Notes under the pieces: generated by a model
The model's database searches: none
What the model saw: the letters and a program-made list of their open reading frames with translations, nothing else
What the model was told of the DNA's origin: nothing
Source: Nevskia sp.
GTDB taxonomy: Bacteria; Pseudomonadota; Gammaproteobacteria; Nevskiales; Nevskiaceae
Assembly (NCBI GenBank): GCA_031291075.1
Contig: JARLJS010000151.1
Location: 62,001 to 126,000, forward strand
Reading direction: 5' to 3'
DNA length: 64,000 nucleotides
Translations under genes and position numbers: made by a program
Shown here: positions 1 through 8,524 of the stretch, piece after piece
How positions within the stretch are numbered: position 1 is the first letter of the stretch
Layout: the number at the start of each line of letters is the position of its first letter

Positions 1-173
1 AAGCCGGACAGCGGCATTCCTTCGAGCTCCGCCAGCTTGCCGAGGCCGGTCATGACGCCGACCGAGCGGTCTGCGGGCGTGCTCAGGTTTTTGTGGAGCA
101 CGACTTGCGAGCCCTTGAGCAGCGCGAAGTCGGTGAAGGTGCCGCCGATGTCGATGCCGACGCGATATCCCAC
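1..173 (-). CDS. hyuA: Hydantoinase A / acetone carboxylase beta-like subunit, N-terminal fragment
   Basis: Only the first 57 codons lie in the window; the gene continues past position 1. The translation begins VGYRVGIDIGGTFTDF, the nucleotide-binding signature at the N-terminus of the hydantoinase A / 5-oxoprolinase / acetone carboxylase family (ASKHA fold, ATP-dependent). The GTG start at 173 is preceded by a good ribosome site (GAGGAG) and follows the HyuB stop codon by 11 bases, so the two are co-transcribed. HyuA and HyuB form a heteromeric enzyme, but the family covers hydantoin and oxoproline hydrolysis and ketone carboxylation, and nothing here picks the substrate. In this catabolic setting a lactam, imide or ketone step is possible. 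Confidence 0.88.
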   Translation of the reverse strand, partial: MGYRVGIDIGGTFTDFALLKGSQVVLHKNLSTPADRSVGVMTGLGKLAELEGMPLSG

Positions 174-184
174 TGGTGCGCTCC

Positions 185-2005
185 TCAGGCTGCCTTTGCC
201 GCCTTGGCGGATTTCATCTGTTCCCTGAGCGCCAGCGTCGCCGCGAGGTCCACCGCAAGATCGTAGTTTTCGAGCGTGCCGGTCAGGACGACGCCGTACC
301 GTGTGCGGGCGGCCTCAAGGCTGACGTATTCGTCGAGCACATCTTCCTTGACCGCCTCCGGATCGCGCTCCAGGGGAGAGCCGAATCCGGCGCCGCCGCC
401 GTGCTGGTAGGCAATCACGGCGCCGGCGGGCAGCTGGGCCCGGGCGGTGAGTTCGATGCGGCGCTCGTTGGGGCTGCCGACCTCGAAGTGATTCAGGTAA
501 GGGCTGGCATCCTCCCCGCCGCACATGCCGCTGAGCGGATGCGCGGCGGACACCATCCAGGCCATGGCCATGGTCGGCTCCAGCACCTTCTTCACGTTGA
601 GGCTGCCGGGCTGGCCGCGCCACCGGCCGGGGCCGCCGGCATCGGTGGTCATCTCCCGGCTGATGTTCAGCACCGGGAAGCGCAGCTCGGCATCCTCGGC
701 TTCGGACAGCAGCAGGTTGCCCAGGGCCGCGGGGCAGGAGCCCCAGCCGTCGATGCCGGCGACGGCCGATACATCCATCGACCGCGCGTCGACGCCCTGG
801 TCCAGCCACATGCCGTGCTGGTCGAAGCCGATCACGGCGTTGGGCATGCCGATCTTGTAGACCTGGGGTTGGCAGCGTCCCGGGACGACCTTCGACAGGG
901 CCACCGCGACCGCCTCGGTGATTTCGCAGGCCGGGTGAAACGAGCCCAGGGCGGCAGGTGCGTTGGGCGGCGGCTGTGCGATGCAACCTTCCGGGATGCG
1001 GATATCCACCGCATGGAACAGGCCCTCGTTCTTGACGATGCCGGGGTCGACCATGGCGGCCAGCTGCACCATCACATAGCCACGGCTGTTGGCGAAGGTG
1101 TTCCAGACGCCGACGAGCTCGCGGCGGTCGTCGGTGCCTGCCAGGTCCACCGTGAGCTGATCGCCTTGCACGGTGCAGGTGACGTGGACCTTGACGTCCT
1201 TGGTGCCGAGGGTGTCGTGGTCGATGTATACCGTGCCTTCGTAGCTGCCGTCCGGCCAGCGCGCCACTTCCTCGCGGAAACGCTGCTCGGTGTGATCGAT
1301 GCTGTGGTTGATCGCCGCCTTGACGACGTCCGGGCCCCACTTGCGGATCAGGTCCTGCAGCCGTTTCACCGACATCTGCACGCCGCTGATCATCGCGGCG
1401 AGGTCGCCGGAGAAGGTGGCGAAGCGGTTGTTGCGCTCGACCAGGCGGATGATGTCGCGCCGCTTCTCGCCGCGGTGCACCAGCTTGACGCAAGGGATGG
1501 CCAGGCCTTCCGTGAAGATGTCGGTCGCCTCCAGCGTGAATCCCCCGGGGTCCTTGCCGCCGGTGTCACCCTGATGCGCCTGCAGGGCCTGGACCAGGAT
1601 CAGCTCGCCGTGGTCGTCATACACCGGCGCGTAGACGTTGTAGTCGGGCAGGTGTCCGCCGCCGCAGTCGGGGTCGTTGCCGAGAAACACGTCGCCCGGG
1701 CCCCAGTCATACTCCTGGACGTAGTCCAGGCCGTAGCGGACGGTGAGCTGGGACACGAAGGTCAGGTGCGGCGTGCCGATCGAGCCGGACGCGAGCCGGC
1801 CCTGCGCGTCGATGATGCTGGCGTTGCGTTCGTTCGACTGGTTGATGATCGGCGAGGAGGCGGATCGCCCCAGATGCGTGGCGGCCTCGAAGCAGATCGT
1901 CTCCAGCGCCCCGCGAATGATGCCCGCCGTGACCGGATCGACTTTGGCCGCGGTCGGCAGCGGCTTGCGCCTGGCGGCTAGCTTGCGGTTGAGCTCGAAT
2001 GACAC
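185..2005 (-). CDS. hyuB: Hydantoinase B / oxoprolinase family protein
   Basis: 606 residues, a usual length for the HyuB family, which pairs with HyuA as the second subunit of ATP-dependent hydantoinases, oxoprolinases and acetone-carboxylase-like enzymes. The family motif NDPDCGGGHLPD is at about residues 110-121, in a glycine-rich cytosolic protein. The start is GTG at 2005 with GGAG upstream. It sits 16 bases after the crotonase-fold gene and 11 bases before hyuA, so crotonase-hyuB-hyuA looks like one operon read leftwards. Family assignment is firm; the substrate is unknown. A very long antisense reading frame overlies it, which is a composition artefact. Confidence 0.9.
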   Translation of the reverse strand: MSFELNRKLAARRKPLPTAAKVDPVTAGIIRGALETICFEAATHLGRSASSPIINQSNERNASIIDAQGRLASGSIGTPHLTFVSQLTVRYGLDYVQEYDWGPGDVFLGNDPDCGGGHLPDYNVYAPVYDDHGELILVQALQAHQGDTGGKDPGGFTLEATDIFTEGLAIPCVKLVHRGEKRRDIIRLVERNNRFATFSGDLAAMISGVQMSVKRLQDLIRKWGPDVVKAAINHSIDHTEQRFREEVARWPDGSYEGTVYIDHDTLGTKDVKVHVTCTVQGDQLTVDLAGTDDRRELVGVWNTFANSRGYVMVQLAAMVDPGIVKNEGLFHAVDIRIPEGCIAQPPPNAPAALGSFHPACEITEAVAVALSKVVPGRCQPQVYKIGMPNAVIGFDQHGMWLDQGVDARSMDVSAVAGIDGWGSCPAALGNLLLSEAEDAELRFPVLNISREMTTDAGGPGRWRGQPGSLNVKKVLEPTMAMAWMVSAAHPLSGMCGGEDASPYLNHFEVGSPNERRIELTARAQLPAGAVIAYQHGGGAGFGSPLERDPEAVKEDVLDEYVSLEAARTRYGVVLTGTLENYDLAVDLAATLALREQMKSAKAAKAA

Positions 2006-2021
2006 GGCGTTCTCCTGCGCC

Positions 2022-2993
2022 TCAGGGCTTGCGCCGGTTGGAGCGGCTCAGGCGCCACTCCGGCGGATATTCCAGGTCCAGGTCCTTCACCACGTTGTTG
2101 AGGCCCTTGCCGAACACCTCGGCGCCCAGCTGGACGTCCGCGGCGCTGTCGCTCTTCATCATCGGCAACATGCCCTCGACGAAGCCGGTCAGCAGGCTGC
2201 CCATGTATTCGCCCCGATGCTGCTTGTACAGCTCCAGGAAGGTCTTTTGCACCGCCACCACGTCCGTGGGGCGGCTGCGTGAGCAGGCCAGCGCGTACTT
2301 TCGGGTCTCCTGCTCCAGCCGATCGAGGGGCACGACGCTATTGACGAAGTTGCACGCGTCCATCTCCTTGGCCGTGAAGGGGCGGCCGGTGAACAGCATC
2401 TCGGAGAACTTGCGCAGGCCGATGGTCTCCACCCAGGTCCACAGGCGCGGGCCCCAGCCGGCGTAGCGGAACGAAGGATGCCCGAACAGAGTGTCGTCGG
2501 AGCACACCAGCAGGTCGGCGTCGGCGGCCTGGTAAAAATGCCAGCCGTAGCAGTATCCCTTGGCTTCGACGATGCTGATCTTCTTGAACTCCTGCAGCGG
2601 CCGGCATCCGGCCCTGGCCTTGGAATAGTGGTCGGTGAGGCCGTGCAGGAAGCGAAAGCTGTTCTTGGGCGGATATTTGACGTCCGGGTCCTTGATGCCG
2701 AATTCGTGGAGCAAGGATACGTCCTGGTCCGATTCGGACAGCATCTCTTCCTGCTCCGGCAGATCGCCGCCGGTTCCGAAATGCGGGCCGGCGCCCCGGA
2801 TCACCAGCACCTTGACGTCGTCGTCAATATTGGCCTGGAACACCAGGTCGGCATAGACCTGGCGCATGCCGATGGTGGTGGCGTTGTGGCTATCGGCGCG
2901 GTCGAAGGTGAGATAGGCGATCTTGTTCTTCCGGTCTTTTTCGTAGCGAATGAATTTCTTCGCTTCGCGTTTCAGCTCGTCGATATCGATCAT
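2022..2993 (-). CDS. Crotonase-fold (enoyl-CoA hydratase/isomerase-like) protein lacking canonical glutamates
   Basis: 323 residues from the ATG at 2993; the frame stays open upstream, but family similarity begins just after this start (KFIRYEKDRKNKIAYLTF). Two oxyanion-hole segments are visible: GPHFGTGGDL (about 69-78) and AKGYCYGWHFYQAAD (about 144-158). At the positions of the two catalytic glutamates of classical enoyl-CoA hydratase I read Tyr154 and Ser174, so water addition by the textbook mechanism is unlikely. Other crotonase reactions (isomerisation, C-C hydrolysis, decarboxylation) are possible. The protein is longer than the usual 260 residues because of an insert at about 85-130. 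First gene of the crotonase-hyuB-hyuA operon. Confidence 0.82.
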   Translation of the reverse strand: MIDIDELKREAKKFIRYEKDRKNKIAYLTFDRADSHNATTIGMRQVYADLVFQANIDDDVKVLVIRGAGPHFGTGGDLPEQEEMLSESDQDVSLLHEFGIKDPDVKYPPKNSFRFLHGLTDHYSKARAGCRPLQEFKKISIVEAKGYCYGWHFYQAADADLLVCSDDTLFGHPSFRYAGWGPRLWTWVETIGLRKFSEMLFTGRPFTAKEMDACNFVNSVVPLDRLEQETRKYALACSRSRPTDVVAVQKTFLELYKQHRGEYMGSLLTGFVEGMLPMMKSDSAADVQLGAEVFGKGLNNVVKDLDLEYPPEWRLSRSNRRKP

Positions 2994-3338
2994 GGCGAGG
3001 CGGATCACCCTTTGGGTTGCAATCGTCTGGAGGCTGTGGAGCCTTGGGGCCCGGTCAGGCCGGGCCAGATCCCGAGAAGAACGGTCTGCCCAGGGAATGA
3101 CTTGCGAGGCTAGCACCGCAATCCGGCTTGGGTCCTGACATTTCGTGTACAACTCTCGACACTAGGCGCAACGGATGCCGCCGGCGGGTCAGGCGCGGCC
3201 GCGAGGGACACCTGCAACTGATCTGGTCCAGCCGCGCTCCCAGTCGAGTCCATGGGTGCAGTAGGGCGCCCCGGAAGGGGCATCGCAGCGATACGCTGCG
3301 CTGGCCCCGAATACATACCTGGGATTGGGAGGAGATCA
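2994..3338. other. Intergenic divergent promoter region
   Basis: 345 bases between the leftward crotonase operon and the rightward SDR gene, which must hold both promoters. I find no convincing gene and none of the palindromic operator families seen elsewhere in the window. A short imperfect repeat (GTGTAC, then CGACAC) near 3146-3162 is the only symmetrical element noticed. The ribosome site of the SDR (GGGAGGAG) ends the region. Confidence 0.5.
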
Positions 3339-4133
3339 ATGGTTGGACAGGCTTCCGACAAGCCGGTGGCACTGGTCACCGGTGCCAGTGCCGGCATTGG
3401 CGATGCGATCGTCAGGCGCCTGGCCCGCGGTGGGTATCGCATCGTGGCCGTCGCGCGCGGACAGGACCGGCTGGCGCAGCTCGCTCACGAGCTGGGATCC
3501 GTCACCGCGGTGGAAATCCTGGCGACCGACGTGGCCGCCGATGACGCGCCGCAGCGCGCAGTCGGGCTGGCCATGAAAGCCTTCGGACGGTTGGACTGCC
3601 TGGTCAACAACGCAGGTTCCGGCCGCTGGGCTCCACCGCGCGAGACCGACGATGCGATGATGAACGAGGTCATCGACATCAGCCTGAAGGCGCCCTTCCG
3701 CTTTTCGCGGGAGGCGCTGGGGGTGATGAAGCCAGGCTCTTCGATCATCACCATCGGTTCGGTGTACGGATTGGTCGGAGGCCTTAACGGGGGCATCTAC
3801 TGCGCCGTCAAGGCGGGACTGATCGGGATGACGCAGGCGCTGGCGGTGCAATACGGCGCAGGGGGCATTCGCGCCAACCTGGTGGCGCCCGGTGTGATCA
3901 AGACCGATATGACCAGGGACTACTGGGATAGCGAAGGCTTCCGGCGCACCAATCATGAGATGACGCCTTTCAACCGCGAGGGTACCGTGGCGGACGTTGC
4001 CAATACGGTCTACTTCCTGGTTTCCGAGGAAGGCAGCTATATCAACGGCCAGACCATAGCTCTCGACGGCGGCTGGTCGACCACCAAGTTCCTGTCCCTG
4101 GAGGCCCTGACCTGCAAGCGGGTCCCTGCGTGA
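3339..4133 (+). CDS. Short-chain dehydrogenase/reductase (SDR)
   Basis: 264 residues of classical SDR: cofactor motif TGASAGIG at 14-21, NNAG at about 90-93, and catalytic Ser141, Tyr154 and Lys158 (YCAVK). Such enzymes oxidise a secondary alcohol or reduce a ketone with NAD(P)H in the cytosol. The ATG at 3339 follows GGGAGGAG at ideal spacing, so the longer upstream frame is rejected. It is a close paralogue of the SDR at 35274-36047: both share QYGA.GIR, FRR.N.EMTP, INGQTI and a DGGWS.TK.LS end. It stands alone, divergent from the crotonase operon and convergent with the aldo/keto reductase gene. Substrate unknown. Confidence 0.9.
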   Translation: MVGQASDKPVALVTGASAGIGDAIVRRLARGGYRIVAVARGQDRLAQLAHELGSVTAVEILATDVAADDAPQRAVGLAMKAFGRLDCLVNNAGSGRWAPPRETDDAMMNEVIDISLKAPFRFSREALGVMKPGSSIITIGSVYGLVGGLNGGIYCAVKAGLIGMTQALAVQYGAGGIRANLVAPGVIKTDMTRDYWDSEGFRRTNHEMTPFNREGTVADVANTVYFLVSEEGSYINGQTIALDGGWSTTKFLSLEALTCKRVPA

Positions 4134-4140
4134 GGCTTGC

Positions 4141-4161
4141 GGGTGCGCGCGCGGCGCACCC
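4141..4161. terminator. Hairpin between convergent genes
   Basis: Perfect 8-bp stem GGGTGCGC / GCGCACCC with a 5-base loop, placed between the stop of the SDR (4133) and the stop of the leftward aldo/keto reductase (4171). Position and stability suit a bidirectional terminator, although there is no clear T-run on either side. Confidence 0.55.
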
Positions 4162-4170
4162 ACAGCACCC

Positions 4171-5235
4171 TCAGCGTTCGGCGACCCTGACGCCGCCGAA
4201 CATGGAGGTCATCGCCGCCGAGCGCAGGAGGGACTGCGGAAAGCCTGGTTCGACGCGGCTTGCCGCGTCGAGGCGCTCCACCTGTTCTTCGCCGAAGCAA
4301 ACATCCAGAGCGCCCAGGTTGTCCTGCAATTGCGCCCGCGTACGCGTGCCGAGGATCGGTGCGACGACGGCGGGGTTGAGCAAGGTCCACGCAAGAGCAA
4401 GCTGCGCCGGTGTGCAGCGCAGCTCTGCGGCAACCGCGTTGGCGACCCGGCTGATGGCAAGATTCCGCTCGTTCAAACGCCCGGTCGCCAGGTTGATGTC
4501 CTTGCGTGTGTCCAGCGTCGGGTTGGACCGACCGGGAAGCCGTTCCAGGTCGTTCGCGACGTACTTGCCGGCGAGCACGCCGCCTGCGAGCGGGGACCAC
4601 GGCAGCACGCCCATGCCCATTTCCCGCGCCATCGGGATCAGGTCGCGTTCCACCGTCCGCTCGGTCAGGTTATAAGGGATCTGCAGTGCAATGAGCGGGC
4701 TCCAGCCGCGCAGCTCGGCGATCGCCTGCATACGTGAGGCCTGCCACGCCGGCGTGTCCGACAGGCCCACGTAGAGGACTTTGCCGGCGCGCACCAGGTC
4801 GTCGAAGGCCCGCAGTATCTCCTCGACCGGCGTCCGTTCATCCCAGACATGAAGATAAAGCAGATCGATATAGTCGCTGTCGAGTCGCAGCAGGCTGTCC
4901 TCGACGGACCGGACCATGTTCTTGCGGTGATTGCCGCTCGCGTTCGGATCGCCCCGCCGCATCGTGAGGGAGTACTTGGTGGCGATGACGAAGCGCTCGC
5001 GCCGCCCGTGTACCAGCTTGGAGACGATCCGCTCCGATCCGCCGTCGGCATAGAAGTTGGCGGTGTCGACGAAGTTGCCGCCCTGCTCGGCGTAGATCTC
5101 GAAGATGCGACTCGCTTCCGCCTGGTCCGTTCCCCAGGCCTGGGGAACGCCGAAGGTCATGGTCCCCAAGGCGAGCGGAGAGACTCTCAGACCGGAGCGG
5201 CCCAGCAGCCGGTAGTTGTCAAGTCGCTCCGACAC
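4171..5235 (-). CDS. Aldo/keto reductase
   Basis: 354 residues of the aldo/keto reductase superfamily, a TIM-barrel NADPH-dependent carbonyl reductase. The catalytic tetrad is visible: Asp57 and Tyr62 (DTANFY), Lys87 (ATKYS) and His129 (LLYLHVWDERT). The C-terminal half carries the usual cofactor-binding LAWTLLNPAVVAPILGTRT segment. The start is GTG at 5235 with GGAGG just upstream; a nearby ATG at 5239 is out of frame. It follows the thiolase gene by 49 bases and is probably its operon partner. It may reduce an aldehyde or ketone intermediate; the substrate cannot be inferred. Confidence 0.9.
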   Translation of the reverse strand: MSERLDNYRLLGRSGLRVSPLALGTMTFGVPQAWGTDQAEASRIFEIYAEQGGNFVDTANFYADGGSERIVSKLVHGRRERFVIATKYSLTMRRGDPNASGNHRKNMVRSVEDSLLRLDSDYIDLLYLHVWDERTPVEEILRAFDDLVRAGKVLYVGLSDTPAWQASRMQAIAELRGWSPLIALQIPYNLTERTVERDLIPMAREMGMGVLPWSPLAGGVLAGKYVANDLERLPGRSNPTLDTRKDINLATGRLNERNLAISRVANAVAAELRCTPAQLALAWTLLNPAVVAPILGTRTRAQLQDNLGALDVCFGEEQVERLDAASRVEPGFPQSLLRSAAMTSMFGGVRVAER

Positions 5236-5284
5236 TCATCCTCCATCACGGACGGTCCGGGTCGACATTCCAGATGGAGGACAG

Positions 5285-6535
5285 TCAGACGCGTTCGATG
5301 ATCATTGCCGGCGCCATGCCGCCGGCGGCGCACATGGTGACCAGCCCGCGCCGGAGGTCGCGCCGCTCCAGTTCGTCGAGCAGCGTGCCGATCAGTATTG
5401 CCCCGGTCGCTCCGATGGGATGTCCAAGGGCGATGGCCCCGCCGTTGACGTTGATCTTCTCCCGGCTCAGGCGGAGGTCGCGCGCGAACTTCTCGATCAC
5501 CACCGCAAAGGCCTCGTTGACCTCCCACAGGTCGATGTCCTGCGGCGACAGCCCGGCGCGGGCCAGTACCTTCAGCGCCGCCGGGACCGGGCCGTTCAAC
5601 ATCAGCGTAGGGTCGTCGCCGATGTTCGCCGTGGCGACCACACGCGCGCGCGCCTTGAGTCCGCGCTTGCGCGCGTAGCTCTCGGAGGCCATCAGCAGTG
5701 CCGAGGCCCCGTCCACCACCCCCGACGAATTGCCCGCGTGATGAAAATGCTCGATCTTCAGGTCCGGATAGCGCTGATTGATCAGTTGGCGGAAGGTCGG
5801 GCCACTGCCCGAGGGCATGTCGGCGATCTGCGCAAAGCTCGGCTTGAGCGATGCCAGGTCGGCCGCAGTGGTGTCCGGGCGCGGGTGTTCGTCCCTGGCC
5901 AGGATCAGCTTGCCCTCGTCGTCGAGCACCGGGACGATCGAGCGATCGAAGTATTTCGAGGCGATGGCGTGCGCGGCCCGCCGCTGGCTCTCGAGCGCGA
6001 TCGCATCGAGCGCGCTGCGGCCGATCCCTTCCATGGAGGCAATGGCGTCGGCGCACACGCCCTGGTTGGATTGCGGGTGCTTCTTTTGCAGCCGCTGATT
6101 GCCTGTCCCGAGTCCGGGCGACTTGAACCCGGCCGCCATCTCCTGCTGGCTCAGCGCGGTGATCAGCGACATCATCTCCGTGCCGCCGGCGATGACGAGG
6201 TCTTCCATGCCGGCCTTGAGCTGCGCCGCCGCGAAACTCGCGGCGGTGAGGCCGCTGCCGCAGAAGCGGTCAAGCGTGACGCCGGAGACGCGGACGTCGA
6301 ACCCGGCGTCCAGCGCGGCCATGCGGCCCATGTCGCCGCCCTGCAAGCCCTTCTGCGCGCTGGTGCCCCAGATCACGTCATCGATGTCGGCGGTGTCGAG
6401 CTGATTGCGCTGCTGAAGTGCCTTCAGCACCGTGGCCGCCAGGTGTTGCGGATGCAGGCTGGCGAGCGCGCCTTTTCCGGGCTTGCCGATTCCACGTGGG
6501 GTGCGCACAGCGTCGATGATCAGAGCCTCGGACAC
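5285..6535 (-). CDS. Thiolase family acetyl-CoA acyltransferase
   Basis: 416 residues with the complete thiolase signature set: acyl-accepting Cys92 in DRFCGSGLTA, His372 in the GHPIGATGA motif and Cys402 in the terminal CAAGGMAPAM motif. It would cleave a 3-ketoacyl-CoA with CoA to release acetyl- or propionyl-CoA in the last step of a beta-oxidation round. Start is GTG at 6535 with a GGGA ribosome site. The sequence is of the FadA/AtoB type, not a lipid-transfer SCP2 thiolase. A near-consensus CAACANTGTTG operator lies 55 bases upstream, so it probably has its own regulated promoter rather than depending on the P450 gene behind it. The aldo/keto reductase follows. Confidence 0.92.
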   Translation of the reverse strand: MSEALIIDAVRTPRGIGKPGKGALASLHPQHLAATVLKALQQRNQLDTADIDDVIWGTSAQKGLQGGDMGRMAALDAGFDVRVSGVTLDRFCGSGLTAASFAAAQLKAGMEDLVIAGGTEMMSLITALSQQEMAAGFKSPGLGTGNQRLQKKHPQSNQGVCADAIASMEGIGRSALDAIALESQRRAAHAIASKYFDRSIVPVLDDEGKLILARDEHPRPDTTAADLASLKPSFAQIADMPSGSGPTFRQLINQRYPDLKIEHFHHAGNSSGVVDGASALLMASESYARKRGLKARARVVATANIGDDPTLMLNGPVPAALKVLARAGLSPQDIDLWEVNEAFAVVIEKFARDLRLSREKINVNGGAIALGHPIGATGAILIGTLLDELERRDLRRGLVTMCAAGGMAPAMIIERV

Positions 6536-6589
6536 GTCTCGTCTCCCTGCAATAGCCGAGCCTCATTATATGCACGAACTTGGCATGAT

Positions 6590-6600
6590 CGACAATGTTG
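6590..6600. promoter_or_regulatory. Candidate operator, CAACANTGTTG family (one mismatch)
   Basis: CGACAATGTTG, one mismatch from the palindrome CAACANTGTTG found in several promoters of this window. It lies 55 bases before the thiolase start, in the 136-base gap behind the P450 gene. On the minus strand the core AACAACATTGTCG matches the site at 32234-32246 at 12 of 13 positions. Confidence 0.45.
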
Positions 6601-6672
6601 TTGATTACTGTGTAACCGTGTCGACGGTATGCCTGTATCGGACGCGGCAAGCGGCGTTCGCGGGCCGATTGC

Positions 6673-8238
6673 CTATTGCTTGGCTCCCGTGAACGGATAC
6701 GAGCCCATGAATCCCGCCTTGACCTTGCCGCTCATCTGGTTGCCTTCGATGACGCCGGAGAATTCCACCTTGAGCTTCATCGGCTTGGTCACATGATTGA
6801 CCCAGCGGATGTTGTTTCCTTCCAGCTTGATGTCCGTGACCGGCGTGGTTACGCCCTGTCCCGTCTGGGTTCCGCTCAATTCGCCTCCGGCAAGCGTGAG
6901 TACCAGGGTGGAGGGCTGGGGACCGGTCGGACCCTTGACGACGACGTTCCAGGTTCCCTCCACGGTAGCAGGCATTGTCGGCGTCGCCGGCGTCGCCTCG
7001 ACCTTCTTCTCCTCTTTCTTCGGGGCCGCCGGGCGATGCCCCGGGCGGGTAAAGACGGGCATCGCATCCCATCCGCGAACGGTGGATGTCGACATCAGCA
7101 CCGCATTGTCGTAGTCCACCTCCCATTCGGGGAAGCGCTTGATCACCTCCTCCAGGGCCACGCGTCCTTCCAGGCGCGCAAGCGCCGAGCCCAGGCAGTG
7201 GTGGATGCCAAAGCCGAACACCATGTGCGGCGGCATCGGGCGGTGGATGTTGAAGCGGTCGCCCGCCTCATAGCGCCGCTCGTCGCGGTTGGCGGACGCG
7301 ATCAGGAACAGTATGGTGCTGCCCTTGGGGATCTTTTGGCCATGGACCTCGACGTCGCGGTTCACGAACCGGCCGACCTGGGGGCCGGGCGGCTCGAAGC
7401 GCAGGATTTCCTCGATCGCGGCCTGCGCCAGCGCCGGGTTTGCCGCGATCTGGCGGCGCTGATCCGGGTGCTCGGCCAGCACCTTGCCGGTCCAACCGAT
7501 CAGCCGGTTGGTGGTCTCGTTGCCGGCGCCGGCGATCATGTTGACCATCGCCAGGATTTCCTCGCGCGTAAGTTTGCGTAGGGTGCCGGTCTCGTCCTTG
7601 AACTCGGTATTGAGCAATTCGGTCATCAGATCGTCGGAGGGGTGCTTGGTGCGCCACTCGACGTATTCGTCGAAGCTTCCGCCCATCGTGTGGTCCACGC
7701 TGTACGCCATCGGCTTGCCGGCCTCGGTGCGCAGGGCCGTGTCGGCCTGCAGGCGCACGGCTTCCAGGTCCTTCTCGGGGATGCCCAGGAGCATGCCGAT
7801 CACGCGCATCGGCATCTGGGCGCCGAGATCGCCCACGAAATCGAACCGGTCGGCACCGACCAGGGGGTCGAGGCAGCGCGCGCAAAATTCGCGGATCCTG
7901 GGTTCCAGGGCATTCATGCGCTTGGGCGTGAACACCTTCGCCACCACCCCGCGGTGGACGGTATGCAACGGTGGGTCCTCCATGATGAACACGCCCCGGG
8001 GGAACCGGCTATCGGACTTGATGATCTCCAGGATGTCACCGCGTCCCGAGATGTAGGTCTCGCGGTCCATCAGGCCGCGCTCGCAGTCCTCGAACCGGCT
8101 GACGGCGTAGAAATCGTATTCCGCGTTGTAGTACAGCGGCGCTTCGTCGCGCAGGCGCTTGTACGTCGGGTAGGGGTTCTGCCTGATATCGACCCGGTAA
8201 GGATCAAACAGGATAGGGTTGCTGTCGTTTGTGCTCAT
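6673..8238 (-). CDS. Cytochrome P450 with C-terminal fused beta-rich domain
   Basis: 521 residues, about 110 longer than a usual soluble bacterial P450. The P450 core (1-400) has the I-helix AGAGNETT (236-243), the ExxR motif EEILR (276-280) and the haem loop FGFGIHHCLG with Cys348 as ligand; it is a cytosolic class I monooxygenase needing a ferredoxin. A charged, Pro/Ala-rich linker (about 400-425, KKEEKK) leads to a domain at 426-521. About 60 of its 96 residues are identical by eye to the stand-alone protein at 49683-49979. A related copy ends the molybdenum hydroxylase at 21053. No ferredoxin is adjacent. It is divergent from the TetR gene at 8525, its likely regulator. Start ATG 8238. 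Confidence 0.93.
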   Translation of the reverse strand: MSTNDSNPILFDPYRVDIRQNPYPTYKRLRDEAPLYYNAEYDFYAVSRFEDCERGLMDRETYISGRGDILEIIKSDSRFPRGVFIMEDPPLHTVHRGVVAKVFTPKRMNALEPRIREFCARCLDPLVGADRFDFVGDLGAQMPMRVIGMLLGIPEKDLEAVRLQADTALRTEAGKPMAYSVDHTMGGSFDEYVEWRTKHPSDDLMTELLNTEFKDETGTLRKLTREEILAMVNMIAGAGNETTNRLIGWTGKVLAEHPDQRRQIAANPALAQAAIEEILRFEPPGPQVGRFVNRDVEVHGQKIPKGSTILFLIASANRDERRYEAGDRFNIHRPMPPHMVFGFGIHHCLGSALARLEGRVALEEVIKRFPEWEVDYDNAVLMSTSTVRGWDAMPVFTRPGHRPAAPKKEEKKVEATPATPTMPATVEGTWNVVVKGPTGPQPSTLVLTLAGGELSGTQTGQGVTTPVTDIKLEGNNIRWVNHVTKPMKLKVEFSGVIEGNQMSGKVKAGFMGSYPFTGAKQ

Positions 8239-8307
8239 GGTGAATGCCTCACGGTTGGAAGGTCAGGCGTCCCGCGGTGCTTGGAGGTCCCGGGGCAGGC
8301 GGCCATA

Positions 8308-8331
8308 TGATACATGGTGACTCACAGTATC
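8308..8331. promoter_or_regulatory. Candidate operator between P450 and TetR genes
   Basis: TGATACATGGTG at 8308-8319 followed by GTATC at 8327-8331 forms an imperfect inverted repeat in the 286-base divergent promoter region. The first half matches at 11 of 12 positions TGATACATCGTG, which begins the perfect palindrome before the PQQ dehydrogenase (18916-18932). It is likely bound by the adjacent TetR protein, but this is inference. Confidence 0.4.
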
Positions 8332-8524
8332 GGCGCGCCGCGAAAGCGCTGTCAACGCGCCCGGTGCGGCCGACGCACTGCTGCTGTGTGGCAGGGCTGG
8401 TACGAGGCGTCGTCGCCAGGGATGGCAAGGGCATTTTGCTAATGTATGCGGATATCCACATGGGCACGCGCCGGCGACGACGATGAAGGGCGGCGGGTCG
8501 AAGGTTCTTGAGGTGAATGGGAAA

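Noticed and set aside
176-1981. 601-codon open frame on the plus strand opposite hyuB
   Set aside because: Antisense shadow of a GC-rich gene; composition is Ala/Gly/Arg/His-rich, there is no family pattern, and HyuB on the other strand has clear motifs.
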